Assembly: GCA_029942205.1 (NCBI GenBank)
Contig: JAOZTL010000035.1
Coordinates: 1-12,192, forward strand
Direction: 5' to 3'
Source: Bacteroidales bacterium
GTDB lineage: Bacteria; Bacteroidota; Bacteroidia; Bacteroidales; JAOZTL01
DNA: 12,192 nt
A program made the translations under genes and the position numbers. Positions 1 through 7,789 of this stretch are shown one piece after another; within the stretch, counting starts at the first letter, position 1, and the number at the start of each line of letters is the position of its first letter. A model generated the notes under the pieces. The model was not told where the DNA came from. It made no database searches and saw nothing but the letters and a program-made list of their open reading frames with translations.

Positions 1-2
1 TA

Positions 3-857
3 AATCAAGGAGGAGTTTTTGTAATTAATGATCAAGATAAAGACAAACAGTTTATAGAATTGACAGCTAGTTTTGCTTTCAATAAACGCAAAATGTATGA
101 TAAGAAAATCAAACTAGGAGTAGGGCTTGTGGGGCAATGTATTCAAGAAAAAGAAACTATTTTCATGACCAAACTTCCTAATGATTACATCAATATCACC
201 TCAGGATTGGGCGAAGAAAATCCGAAATGTTTGCTTATTGTTCCTTTATTATTTAATGAACAAATTTTTGGAGTTGTTGAAATTGCTGCATTCCGTGAAT
301 TTGAAGCTTATGAAGTTGAATTTACCGAAAAAATAGCAGAAAATATTGCGTCTACCATTTCAAACGTACAAATTAGTGAACGAACGTCTCGATTACTTGA
401 AGAATCAAGAATCCAATCGGAAGAATTGACCTCACAAGAAGAAGAAATGAGACAGAATATGGAAGAAATGCAAACAACTCAAGAGGAATTGAATAACAAA
501 ACGTATGAAATATCCAGCATACTATCGGCTGTTAATTCAGTAATTATTTTTGCAGAATTAGATTTACAGGGCAGAGTAAGCGAAATAAATAGAATGTTTT
601 TAAAATTATTAAACCGATCAAGAGAAGAACTTATCGGAAAGCCATTATTTGATTTTGGGAATGGACCACAATCGCACAGCGAAGAATATGCCGAATTTTG
701 GGATGATTTAAGAATGGGAATTAATAAGAAAATCAATCAAACTTTTGAAGTTAAAGGGAAATTTGTTTCTCTTAGTCAATCGTTTATCCCAATACTAAAT
801 GAAAATCAAAATACGGTAAAAGTTATTTGTGTATCGAGTATTAAAAAAGACAAATAA
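3..857 (+). CDS. GAF - coiled coil - PAS sensor protein, 5'-truncated by window edge
   Basis: The frame is open from the first complete codon at position 3, and the first possible start inside it is only a TTG at 60 in the middle of a domain, so the gene begins upstream of the window. About 284 residues are visible. Residues ~1-120 look like the second half of a GAF domain (a GVGLVGQC turn, then CLLIVPLLFNEQIFGVVEI, typical of the last GAF strands). Residues ~125-170 are a Glu/Gln-rich coiled coil (EEEMRQNMEEMQTTQEE). Residues ~172-282 look like a PAS fold (ILSAVNSVIIF, then NRSREELIGKPLFDF). The protein ends directly after the PAS fold, so no histidine kinase, GGDEF or other output domain lies at the C-terminus; any such domain would have to be N-terminal. 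The linker style is familiar from multi-domain sensor proteins of Bacteroidota. A cytoplasmic or membrane-linked signalling role is inferred; the ligand is unknown. Confidence 0.85.
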   Translation, partial: NQGGVFVINDQDKDKQFIELTASFAFNKRKMYDKKIKLGVGLVGQCIQEKETIFMTKLPNDYINITSGLGEENPKCLLIVPLLFNEQIFGVVEIAAFREFEAYEVEFTEKIAENIASTISNVQISERTSRLLEESRIQSEELTSQEEEMRQNMEEMQTTQEELNNKTYEISSILSAVNSVIIFAELDLQGRVSEINRMFLKLLNRSREELIGKPLFDFGNGPQSHSEEYAEFWDDLRMGINKKINQTFEVKGKFVSLSQSFIPILNENQNTVKVICVSSIKKDK

Positions 858-925
858 GATCTTTGACGGATAAAATTAATCATTTAAAGATTTCTTATAA
901 TTCAATTTATGGAATACTAAAAAAC

Positions 926-958
926 AAAGAAAGCTACTAAATTTTAGTAGCTTTCTTT
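926..958. terminator. Bidirectional intrinsic terminator
   Basis: A perfect 15-bp inverted repeat (926-940 with 944-958) flanks a 3-nt loop. It reads AAAGAAAGCTACTAA on one arm, so each strand ends in a T-rich arm. It sits between the ends of two convergent genes, the + strand sensor gene ending at 857 and the - strand lipoprotein gene ending at 980, and can serve both. Confidence 0.88.
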
Positions 959-979
959 ATTTTAATCTTTTGTAATAAT

Positions 980-1492
980 TTACTCGTCCGCAACCTCACT
1001 TATTTCAAATTGATATTTTACAGAAAATGCTTCTTGGGTAGGTGTTAAATCACTAATACCTTTTTCTATTTTTTCGGAAGACTGGTCGATTAAATTTTCA
1101 ACTAATTTTAATTCTGGCTCACCAAAATCTTCATCTGGCAGCTTCAATAAACGAATAATTTCGGTATGCTCTGTCGTTAATGCTATTTGATAAATATCAA
1201 TCAATTTTAGAGCATTATCACGAAATACAGCATCGCCATCAAAAGGCTCTAATCCTGAAATTGCATCTTTTGCTTTTGTTATTGCCTCGTTGGTTTTGAC
1301 AAAAGCAGCGTCCATTAATACTGGTTCATATTCGTCATACGAGTTGAGTAATTCAACAAATGCATCGAAAACAGCATTTTGTTGATCCACAATGATGTCA
1401 TTGTATTCGATTGCTTGTTCGGTGGTAGGACCGCATGCGGTGGTTATGCCCATCAAAACAAGTACACTTACTAATGAAAGAATCTTTTTCAT
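980..1492 (-). CDS. Small putative lipoprotein, possibly LIC11966-like surface protein
   Basis: The product has 170 residues and starts at ATG 1492-1490. It opens with a lysine-led hydrophobic signal (MKKILSLVSVLVLMGITTAC) with the likely lipid-modified cysteine at residue 20. The lipobox (T-T-A-C after I) is weaker than the classical L-A/S-G-C but acceptable for this phylum. The mature part is acidic and probably all-helical, with the segments IEYNDIIVDQQNAVF, FDGDAVFRDNALKLIDIYQ and EAFSVKYQFEI. This pattern (YND.IV..Q near the start, FRD.A.....Y in the middle, AF..KY.F at the end) resembles, from memory, the LIC11966 family of surface lipoproteins. I hold that family name loosely; the lipoprotein call itself is firmer. 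No enzymatic motif is visible. It is a single gene, convergent with the sensor gene and divergent from the gene at 1692. Confidence 0.75.
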   Translation of the reverse strand: MKKILSLVSVLVLMGITTACGPTTEQAIEYNDIIVDQQNAVFDAFVELLNSYDEYEPVLMDAAFVKTNEAITKAKDAISGLEPFDGDAVFRDNALKLIDIYQIALTTEHTEIIRLLKLPDEDFGEPELKLVENLIDQSSEKIEKGISDLTPTQEAFSVKYQFEISEVADE

Positions 1493-1515
1493 GTATTTAG
1501 ATTTATATTTAAAAT

Positions 1516-1542
1516 GGAATCATTCCCCTGTATGGAATGATT
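1516..1542. repeat. Inverted repeats in the lipoprotein gene leader
   Basis: AATCATTCC (1518-1526) and GGAATGATT (1534-1542) form a perfect 9-bp inverted repeat with a 7-nt loop. The first arm also pairs with its own left flank (GGAAT-C-ATTCC, 1516-1526), so two alternative hairpins share the same arm. A run of T follows on the + strand (1541-1548), but no + strand gene ends here. If the -7 element at 1558-1565 is used, the structure lies within the first ~40 nt of the lipoprotein mRNA. Confidence 0.5.
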
Positions 1543-1557
1543 TTTTTTATCATAATA

Positions 1558-1565
1558 CAAAGATA
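1558..1565 (-). promoter_or_regulatory. Putative Bacteroidota -7 element for the lipoprotein gene
   Basis: The minus strand reads TATCTTTG, an exact match to TAnnTTTG. It lies 66 nt upstream of the start codon at 1492. No TTTG is present at the usual 19-21 nt further upstream, so the match is to half of the consensus only. Confidence 0.45.
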
Positions 1566-1691
1566 ATAAAATTTAGAGATTTTTTTGTCTATCTAATAAT
1601 TACTTCCATTGGTCATAAACCTTTCTTAAAGTTTTATTTTTTGTTTACTTTTAGCTGTTAAAAATATTAAGTATTTAAAAATAAACCAAAA

Positions 1692-4595
1692 ATGGATCAA
1701 AATTATTTATTGCGATATGCACTTATAATCGTTATTACTTTAACGTTTATTTCTTTTGGCATTTACTTTACAAGAAACGATGATTTTGCTGAAAATCAAT
1801 TCTTTAAAACGAATGATATAAATATAGACTCACTGATAGAAACACTCCGCCTGGAAGAAAAAGTGAAACAACTAATTGTTGCTGAAATAACGGATAGTAC
1901 TTTTTTTGATGCAAAATACTTACAAAATTATTCGGGAGCTTATGTAATTTGTTCAGACAGTAATTTTTCTATTTCGACTGAAAAAAATGAGAAAATTCCA
2001 ATTTTGAGAGGAATAAGCCACAGTGTTCTTTTGCGGAAAATAGAAAAAACAATTAAAAAAGAATATTTGCTTTTATTAACAAAAAAAGAAAGACTTGAAT
2101 ATTTTGCTTTTTTGAAAAACGAACTAGTAGCCAGCGATTTCAACCTATTATTTACAGAAAAACTTTATAGCTCAAAATGGATTATTTCGGATTCTATTTT
2201 TAGCGATTCATTACTTGCTTTTCATAGCCAATTCTCTCATTATTTATTTGATAATAAGATTATTCCATTAATTGATTTACGCTTATCAAAGAATGATTCT
2301 ATCTCGAAAAATCAAGCTTTGACGAATAAATTGCAGATGCTTTATCCTGCAAATATAACAAACTCTGATTTGACGAGCATGGATTCAGAATGGCAACAAT
2401 TACAGTTTTTTTATTCAGAAAATGAGCATGTTAAATCATTTTTATCATCGGAAATGAACCTTTTGTTTACAGACAATCCTAAAAAAAAGTTTGAACAAAT
2501 AATGGAATTGATTGAAAACGATGATTTTAGTGAGTCTGATTTAAACAAAAAATTAAAGCTTATTCTTCAAGCAAAATTCTGGACAAAACAACAAAATACC
2601 GATTCGGAAGATAAAAAAACAAACAGCATTCTTGAAAAGCAGAAAATACGCTGGAGCTTGAAAAAACATGCAGTTGTGGTTTGTCGAAATACGATGAAAG
2701 AGTTGCCATTTAAAGATTTAACTCGTTTTTCTCCTTTAGTTATTGTTTTAGGAAAAAAGAATCTGCTTGTGTTTAAACAGTTTGTTGGTTACTATTCGGA
2801 TAAAGCCACATTTCGTCATTACCAGTCAAATACGGATTTATTAAAAACGAAATTGCCTAAAAATTACAGTCATATTATTATTGTACTGAATGATTATGAA
2901 GCAGATAGCTCGGTAATTGCAAAATTTGCACCTTCTGTTGAATCTCCAAATAAGCGAATTTTAGTAAATATGAATCGGCAGGAAAATTTGGATCATTATG
3001 CCGATTTTTATGAAATTGTACAAGTTGAAAACAATTCAGAAAAAAATCAGAAAATGGCTGCTGAATTGTTATTTGGAGGAATTGCTGCCGAAGGAAAAAT
3101 TGCGTCTCCGATGTTGAAAACCTTAGCTTTTGAGAGTGGTGAATTTTATAAAAAAATACGATTAAATAAATCATCGCCTGAGCAAATTGGAATTAATTCA
3201 CTTGAAATCAATAAAATAGATCAAATTGCACAGACAGCAATTGGAGCAAGAGCATTTCCTGGATGTCAGATTTTTGTTGCACAAGCAGGGCAAATTATTT
3301 ATAATAAATCTTTCGGCTTTCATACTTATAGAAAAAAACAAAGAGTGCAACACTCTGATTTATACGATATTGCATCAGTAACGAAAATTGCAGCAACCAC
3401 CATAGCCGCAATGAAAATGTACGAAGAAAATAAAATTGAGTTGGATGGTGTTTTAGGCGATTATTTTGTAGATAAGAAAATAGAATACAACCGAATAAAA
3501 CCCGATACGCTTATTTATATCGACACTTTATTATTGTCTGAAATTTATGATTTAGAAGCATTCACCAAAAAGTTAGATACTATTCATCTATCTGATTCTA
3601 TGATTGTTGCATACGATACTTCAATCGTTCGTTCAACGCCATCCAATAATATTTTCAAGGTAAAAGTTCGTGATTTGTTACGTCATAAATCGGGAGTTGC
3701 ACCTGCCGTTCCTATTTTTAAGTATATGTTTTATAAATCTTATTTTTTGCGTGATAGTTTGAAATTGAAATTAAAAAAGGATAGTTTAGAATATTATTAT
3801 CGGAATTATGACTTTTCGCCAGCTTTTTCTCACTTTTTTCGAAAAGAGTTTCATGCCGACTCCTCATTTGTGCAAATTGCGGATAGTATGTTTCTTAGCA
3901 AAGAATTTACCGATTCGCTTTGGGCTGATATTAAGCAGATTCCTGTTTTTAGAGACAAGTTTTTTGTTTACAGCGACATCAACATGGTTTTGTTGCAAAT
4001 GGCGATAGACTCTGTCAATCAGCAAAATATGGATCATTACATGAAAAAGGAATTTTATGACCCGCTTGGCTTACAATCCATTTCCTATCATCCTCTTTTA
4101 CATTTTGCAAAAAAACGAATCATTCCAACAGAACATGATTATACTTTTCGTGGTCAATTATTACATGGTTTTGTTCATGACCCATCAGCAGCAATGTTGG
4201 GAGGAATTGCCGGAAATGCAGGTTTGTACGCTAGTGCGCAAAATTTAGGTGTCTTATTTTACATGATTAGTGCAGGAGGCGAATATGGCGGAAAGCGTTA
4301 TTTGAATCCTGCAACAATTTCCTTATTCGCTCAAAAACAGAAAGATACGCATCGAGCTTTGGGCTTCGACATGCAAGGGCGCAAGGCGATTGTTGCGCCA
4401 TCGGCATCGCCCACCACTTATGGACACACTGGATACACAGGCACTTGCGTATGGATTGATCCCGAAAATGATTTGGTTTTCATATTTTTGTCGAATCTAG
4501 TGCATCCAAGTTCCAAAAACTGGAAAATCAACGGCATGCGAGTACGCCAAGCCATTCACGAGCAGGTGTATAAAGCCATGGGACTTGCAGAATAA
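1692..4595 (+). CDS. Membrane-anchored degenerate GH3 - serine beta-lactamase-like fusion protein
   Basis: The product has 967 residues. Residues ~8-26 are a hydrophobic signal or anchor, so the rest is probably periplasmic. Residues ~45-475 follow the outline of a GH3 beta-N-acetylhexosaminidase: LRLEEKVKQLIVAEI at 53-67, FNLLFTE at 150-156, MNLLFTDNP..LNKKLKLILQAKFW at ~255-297, and a closing LLFGGIAAEGKIAS at 459-472. The catalytic KHFPGHG-type motif is missing; where it is expected the sequence reads IIPLIDLRLSKN. Residues ~500-960 form a serine beta-lactamase/DD-peptidase-like domain with SVTK (S562, K565), YSD (760-762, the YxN position) and HTGYTG (912-917, the KTG position). The spacing from Ser562 to Tyr760 is ~198 residues, much longer than in class C enzymes (~86), partly through extra sequence at ~598-655. 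GH3-beta-lactamase fusions are known in Bacteroidota; a cell-wall or muropeptide role is inferred. It stands alone, convergent with pckA. Confidence 0.88.
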   Translation: MDQNYLLRYALIIVITLTFISFGIYFTRNDDFAENQFFKTNDINIDSLIETLRLEEKVKQLIVAEITDSTFFDAKYLQNYSGAYVICSDSNFSISTEKNEKIPILRGISHSVLLRKIEKTIKKEYLLLLTKKERLEYFAFLKNELVASDFNLLFTEKLYSSKWIISDSIFSDSLLAFHSQFSHYLFDNKIIPLIDLRLSKNDSISKNQALTNKLQMLYPANITNSDLTSMDSEWQQLQFFYSENEHVKSFLSSEMNLLFTDNPKKKFEQIMELIENDDFSESDLNKKLKLILQAKFWTKQQNTDSEDKKTNSILEKQKIRWSLKKHAVVVCRNTMKELPFKDLTRFSPLVIVLGKKNLLVFKQFVGYYSDKATFRHYQSNTDLLKTKLPKNYSHIIIVLNDYEADSSVIAKFAPSVESPNKRILVNMNRQENLDHYADFYEIVQVENNSEKNQKMAAELLFGGIAAEGKIASPMLKTLAFESGEFYKKIRLNKSSPEQIGINSLEINKIDQIAQTAIGARAFPGCQIFVAQAGQIIYNKSFGFHTYRKKQRVQHSDLYDIASVTKIAATTIAAMKMYEENKIELDGVLGDYFVDKKIEYNRIKPDTLIYIDTLLLSEIYDLEAFTKKLDTIHLSDSMIVAYDTSIVRSTPSNNIFKVKVRDLLRHKSGVAPAVPIFKYMFYKSYFLRDSLKLKLKKDSLEYYYRNYDFSPAFSHFFRKEFHADSSFVQIADSMFLSKEFTDSLWADIKQIPVFRDKFFVYSDINMVLLQMAIDSVNQQNMDHYMKKEFYDPLGLQSISYHPLLHFAKKRIIPTEHDYTFRGQLLHGFVHDPSAAMLGGIAGNAGLYASAQNLGVLFYMISAGGEYGGKRYLNPATISLFAQKQKDTHRALGFDMQGRKAIVAPSASPTTYGHTGYTGTCVWIDPENDLVFIFLSNLVHPSSKNWKINGMRVRQAIHEQVYKAMGLAE

Positions 4596-4608
4596 AGTCT
4601 CCAAACAA

Positions 4609-4642
4609 AAAAAGTCTCTATCCATAAAGATAGAGACTTTTT
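4609..4642. terminator. Bidirectional intrinsic terminator
   Basis: A 14-bp perfect stem (4609-4622 with 4629-4642, AAAAAGTCTCTATC) has a 6-nt loop, with A-rich and T-rich ends on opposite sides. It lies 14 nt after the stop codon of the + strand fusion gene and 32 nt beyond the stop codon of pckA on the - strand, so it can stop transcripts from both. Confidence 0.88.
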
Positions 4643-4674
4643 ATCGTTACTTAAATATGCTTATTATCAATAAA

Positions 4675-6285
4675 TTATACTTTTGGTCCTGCTGCAACTA
4701 GTTTTTCGCCTTCTTCATTATCTGTGAAAAATTTAAAATTCTTGATAAAACGTTGTCCCAAATCGATTGCCGAAGCATCCCAATCAGCAGTATTTGCCCA
4801 TAACCCTCTAGGATTTAGCAATTTGCTGTCTACATTATTTACTGATTTTGGAATTTCGAGATTGAAAACAGGTAATGTTTCAAATTCGGCATTATCAATT
4901 GAACCATCCAAAATGGCATTAATAATTGCTCTTGTTGAAGGTAAATCAATGCGTTTTCCTGTACCATAAGCGCCGCCAATCCAGCCAGTATTCACCAAAT
5001 AAGCAGTAGCTCCGTTGGCTTCCATTTTGCGAATTAATTCTTCGGCATATTTTGTTGGATTGAGCAGTAAGAATGCTGCTCCAAAACAAGCAGAAAACGA
5101 TGGTTGAGGCTCTTTTATGCCAAGTTCTGTTCCTGCCACTTTGGCGGTATAACCGCTAATGAAATGATACTTAGTCTGTTCTGGTGTAAGTTTTGCTACT
5201 GGAGGTAACACTCCAAAAGCATCTGCTGTTAAGAAAATCACCTTTTTTGCATGCCCTGCCTTAGAAATGGGTTTTACAATATTTTCGATATGATAAATAG
5301 GATATGAGACACGTGTATTTTGCGTTTTTGAATTATCCGAAAAGATTATTTTTTGATCCTTAATGACCACATTTTCTAACAAAGCATCACGTTTGATGGC
5401 ATTAAAAATATCTGGTTCTTTTTCTGGATCTAAATCAATTGTTTTGGCATAGCAACCGCCTTCAAAATTGAAAATCCCATCGTCATCCCAGCCATGCTCG
5501 TCGTCGCCGATGAGTGCACGATTTGGATCTGCCGAAAGTGTCGTCTTTCCTGTACCTGATAAGCCGAAGAAAATCGCTACATCGTTGTCTTTGCCCACAT
5601 TCGCTGAACAGTGCATGGCTGCAATTCCTTTGAGTGGTAAATAGTAATTCATGATAGAAAAAATACCTTTTTTCATCTCTCCTCCGTACCAACTTCCGCC
5701 AATAACAGCCATTTTTTCGGCTAAATTAAACACAGCATATACTTCACTATGAAGACCATGTTCTTTCCATTTAGGATTGTTTGTTTTTGAGGCATTGAAG
5801 ACAACAAAATCGGGCTCAAAATTTTCTACTTCTTCTGCTGATGGACGTATAAACATGTTTTTGACAAAGTGTGCTTGCCATGCTACTTCTACAATAAAGC
5901 GTACTTTCAAGCGTGTATCTATGTTTGCGCCTGCATAGCCATCCATTATGTATAATTTTTTTCCAGAAAGCTGTTTCGTGCTATTGTCTTTTAAGAAACT
6001 CCATGTTTCTTTTGATATAGGTTTATTGTCTGATGCAGGGCGATGGTCATTGCGCCACCAAATGTTTTCTTTAGAGCCATCTTCTTTTACAATATACTTG
6101 TCTTTTGGTGAGCGACCTGTATAAATGCCTGTATCTACACTTATTGCTCCATTTTCGGTTATGAAACCTCGTTCATAGCCTTCCAAGTCAGGATTTGTCT
6201 CGTGTTTATATAATTCATCATAAGAAATATTGTGAAATACTTCTTTTACGTCAGAAATTCCGTATTTACTTAAATCTAATGCCAT
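4675..6285 (-). CDS. pckA: Phosphoenolpyruvate carboxykinase (ATP)
   Basis: PckA interconverts oxaloacetate plus ATP with PEP, CO2 and ADP in the cytoplasm. In anaerobic Bacteroidota it often runs in the CO2-fixing direction toward succinate; otherwise it is the entry step of gluconeogenesis. The 536 residues match the usual ~540 of the ATP-dependent family. Visible landmarks are TGRSPKDKY with R58 (substrate-binding Arg), YGGEMKKG at 200-207 with K205/K206 (metal and substrate), H225 in AAMHCSANVG, the P-loop GLSGTGKTT at 241-249, the kinase-2 acidic pair D261-D262 in IGDDEHGW, EGGCYAKTIDL at 275-285, NTRVSYPI with R325, and NTGWIGG at 432-438. All key residues are present, so the enzyme should be active. 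Start ATG is 6285-6283. It is preceded by a 403-nt non-coding region and not obviously co-transcribed with xer. Confidence 0.97.
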   Translation of the reverse strand: MALDLSKYGISDVKEVFHNISYDELYKHETNPDLEGYERGFITENGAISVDTGIYTGRSPKDKYIVKEDGSKENIWWRNDHRPASDNKPISKETWSFLKDNSTKQLSGKKLYIMDGYAGANIDTRLKVRFIVEVAWQAHFVKNMFIRPSAEEVENFEPDFVVFNASKTNNPKWKEHGLHSEVYAVFNLAEKMAVIGGSWYGGEMKKGIFSIMNYYLPLKGIAAMHCSANVGKDNDVAIFFGLSGTGKTTLSADPNRALIGDDEHGWDDDGIFNFEGGCYAKTIDLDPEKEPDIFNAIKRDALLENVVIKDQKIIFSDNSKTQNTRVSYPIYHIENIVKPISKAGHAKKVIFLTADAFGVLPPVAKLTPEQTKYHFISGYTAKVAGTELGIKEPQPSFSACFGAAFLLLNPTKYAEELIRKMEANGATAYLVNTGWIGGAYGTGKRIDLPSTRAIINAILDGSIDNAEFETLPVFNLEIPKSVNNVDSKLLNPRGLWANTADWDASAIDLGQRFIKNFKFFTDNEEGEKLVAAGPKV

Positions 6286-6688
6286 AATTTTATTTTTTTG
6301 TAGTTTATGATAATTAAAAATAGTTATACTAAAGTAAATTTATTTTTCGGATTAAATTAAGATATTTTCAAACATTTGAAACTTCATTCCAATAAATTAT
6401 TCATTTCCTTTTTGTAATATTTTTGATTCTAAAAAAATCAATAATTAATTATTTAAAATCCTTAAACTCAGCGTAGTAGTTTGTATTTATCTCTGTTTTT
6501 TGTACAAATGGATCAACATTAAAATAAACAAAAATTAAGTTCAAATAGCTTGATGACCTAAATATACTCATTTTTCTTGTAATAAAAAGAGATTTTCTTT
6601 TTTACTTTATTTAGTAAAGCATAAATTTGCTAGTGATAGGTATAAATAGAAATAAGGAGTGTCAGAAATATTAATAGGTTGAAGAGCT
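6286..6688. other. 403-nt non-coding region upstream of pckA
   Basis: This very AT-rich stretch separates the 3' end of the xer gene from the pckA start. I find no convincing ORF, RNA gene or strong terminator in it, and no exact TAnnTTTG with a paired TTTG on the pckA strand. The best pckA-strand candidate is TACTTTAG (6336-6329), one base off the consensus. The short palindrome at 6366-6381 is listed separately. A TAAATTTG on the + strand at 6622-6629 has no partner element and no downstream gene within 1 kb. Confidence 0.6.
6366..6381. promoter_or_regulatory. Candidate operator palindrome upstream of pckA
   Basis: TTTCAAA (6366-6372) and TTTGAAA (6375-6381) form a 7-2-7 inverted repeat. 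It lies ~80 nt upstream of the pckA ATG, a place where a dimeric regulator could act. In such AT-rich DNA a chance occurrence is possible, and the regulator is unknown. Confidence 0.35.
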
Positions 6689-7627
6689 TTAGAAATTTGA
6701 ATCTAGTTCTTTATTTTTCTGATAAATAAGAGAACGTGGATGATAATCATCAATTACTTGCTGTAAGTAATTTTTATCTAAATGTGTGTATATTTCAGTA
6801 GTAATGATGGATTCGTGTCCAAGCATTTCTTGCACAGCTCGCAAATCGGCACCGCCCTCAACCAAATGCGTTGCAAATGAATGTCGAAAAGTGTGTGGGC
6901 TAATTTTCTTTTGTAGGTTTATTTCGCTAGCTAAGTTTTTGATAATCGTAAATATCATTACACGAGTGAGTTGCCTCCCGCGCCGATTCAAGAACACAAA
7001 ATTATCATGCCCGAATTGCACGGGAACTTGTGAGCGATAATAGTTCAAATAAATCTTTATCTCCTTGATTGCCTTGCTACTAATAGGAATCAGGCGTTCT
7101 TTGTTACCTTTCCCGACAACTTTTATGTACGAATATTCAAAATATAGATTACTTAACTCTAAATTTACAAGTTCCGAAACCCGCAAACCGCAGCTATACA
7201 GCGTTTCGATGATGGCTTTGTTGCGATGACCTTCGTTTTTACTCAAATCGATGGCTGCAATTAATTCATCAATTTCCTCTATTGCAAGCACTTCTGGTAA
7301 TTTTTGTGCCATGCGTGGCGATTCGAGCAATTCGCTAGGATCAGACAAAATGTCGTCGTTTAACAACAAATAACGAAAAAAAGCTTTTAGACCAGAAATA
7401 AAGCGTGCTTGTGAACGTGGCGAAATTCCCATTTCACTGATCCAAATCAAAAAATCACGTAAATGGTTTAATTCTATTGATACAGGCAGAATCTCCGTTT
7501 CTTGCTCTTTTACGAACTGATAAAAACGGTTTACGTCTCGTAGATAAGCTTCTATAGTATTGTTACTCAACGACTTCTCTAAACGTAGAAAATTTTTAAA
7601 TTCAGATATGCTGCGTTCCCAATCCAT
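6689..7627 (-). CDS. xerD: Site-specific tyrosine recombinase, XerC/XerD family
   Basis: The 312 residues match the ~300 of XerC/XerD, which resolve chromosome dimers at dif during cell division. The N-terminal SAM-like core-binding domain covers ~1-95 (FKNFLRLEKSLSNNTIEAYLRDVNRFYQFV). The catalytic domain at ~108-295 carries the full set: R149 in SCGLRVSEL, K173 in VVGKGNKERLIPI, H245-x-x-R248 in HTFRHSFATHLVEGGADLRAVQEMLGH, H271, and the nucleophile Y280 in EIYTHLD. Nothing is missing, and length and motifs favour a housekeeping Xer protein over a phage or integron integrase. No phage or transposon genes surround it. The choice of XerD over XerC is by overall resemblance and is not certain. 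Start ATG is 7627-7625, with a good promoter upstream at 7767-7736 and a ~100-nt leader. Confidence 0.92.
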   Translation of the reverse strand: MDWERSISEFKNFLRLEKSLSNNTIEAYLRDVNRFYQFVKEQETEILPVSIELNHLRDFLIWISEMGISPRSQARFISGLKAFFRYLLLNDDILSDPSELLESPRMAQKLPEVLAIEEIDELIAAIDLSKNEGHRNKAIIETLYSCGLRVSELVNLELSNLYFEYSYIKVVGKGNKERLIPISSKAIKEIKIYLNYYRSQVPVQFGHDNFVFLNRRGRQLTRVMIFTIIKNLASEINLQKKISPHTFRHSFATHLVEGGADLRAVQEMLGHESIITTEIYTHLDKNYLQQVIDDYHPRSLIYQKNKELDSNF

Positions 7628-7678
7628 TTGTTTAGTTAATGTTTAAGGTTTTTTTTGATAAATTCAGATTGTATTTAT

Positions 7679-7701
7679 TTTCACAAATAAACAGTGTGAA
7701 A
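7679..7701. repeat. TTTCACA inverted repeat in the xer leader
   Basis: TTTCACA (7679-7685) and TGTGAAA (7695-7701) are a 7-bp inverted repeat with a 9-nt spacer. A further direct copy, TTTCACAAA, occurs at 7731-7739 (compare 7679-7687) and runs into the xer -7 element. This could be an operator or a second RNA hairpin; the sequence alone does not decide. Confidence 0.4.
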
Positions 7702-7709
7702 TAATAAAA

Positions 7710-7722
7710 CAGGCAACGCCTG
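7710..7722 (-). other. Leader hairpin with U-rich tail in front of xer
   Basis: Read on the minus strand, CAGGC-GTT-GCCTG is a perfect 5-bp GC-rich stem with a 3-nt loop, followed at once by TTTTATTATTT. It would form at the very start of the xer transcript and looks like a short intrinsic terminator or attenuator. The stem is short, so termination would be partial at best. Confidence 0.4.
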
Positions 7723-7735
7723 AAATCTAGTTTCA

Positions 7736-7767
7736 CAAAGATAATCAATCTTACTTGGCTCTACAAA
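7736..7767 (-). promoter_or_regulatory. Bacteroidota-type promoter for xer
   Basis: On the minus strand TTTG (7767-7764) is followed after 20 nt by TATCTTTG (7743-7736). This fits the TTTG-N19-21-TAnnTTTG consensus of the Bacteroidota primary sigma factor exactly. The expected start is near 7729, giving a leader of about 100 nt before the ATG at 7627. Confidence 0.72.
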
Positions 7768-7789
7768 GTTCGTTTTGTTATTTTTTTTG

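Noticed and set aside
1392..1661. Open frame of 89 codons on the + strand over the lipoprotein gene start and leader
   Set aside because: It is antisense to the signal peptide region, has low-complexity aromatic composition with no domain pattern, and runs through the hairpin region. The - strand gene explains the sequence better.
6622..6629. TAAATTTG on the + strand as a promoter
   Set aside because: There is no TTTG at the right distance and no + strand gene follows for more than 1 kb.
6689..7627. Tyrosine recombinase as the mark of an integrated element
   Set aside because: Length and motifs fit a housekeeping Xer protein, neighbours are core genes, and no att-like repeats, tRNA or phage genes are seen. 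No dif-like site was recognised in the window either.
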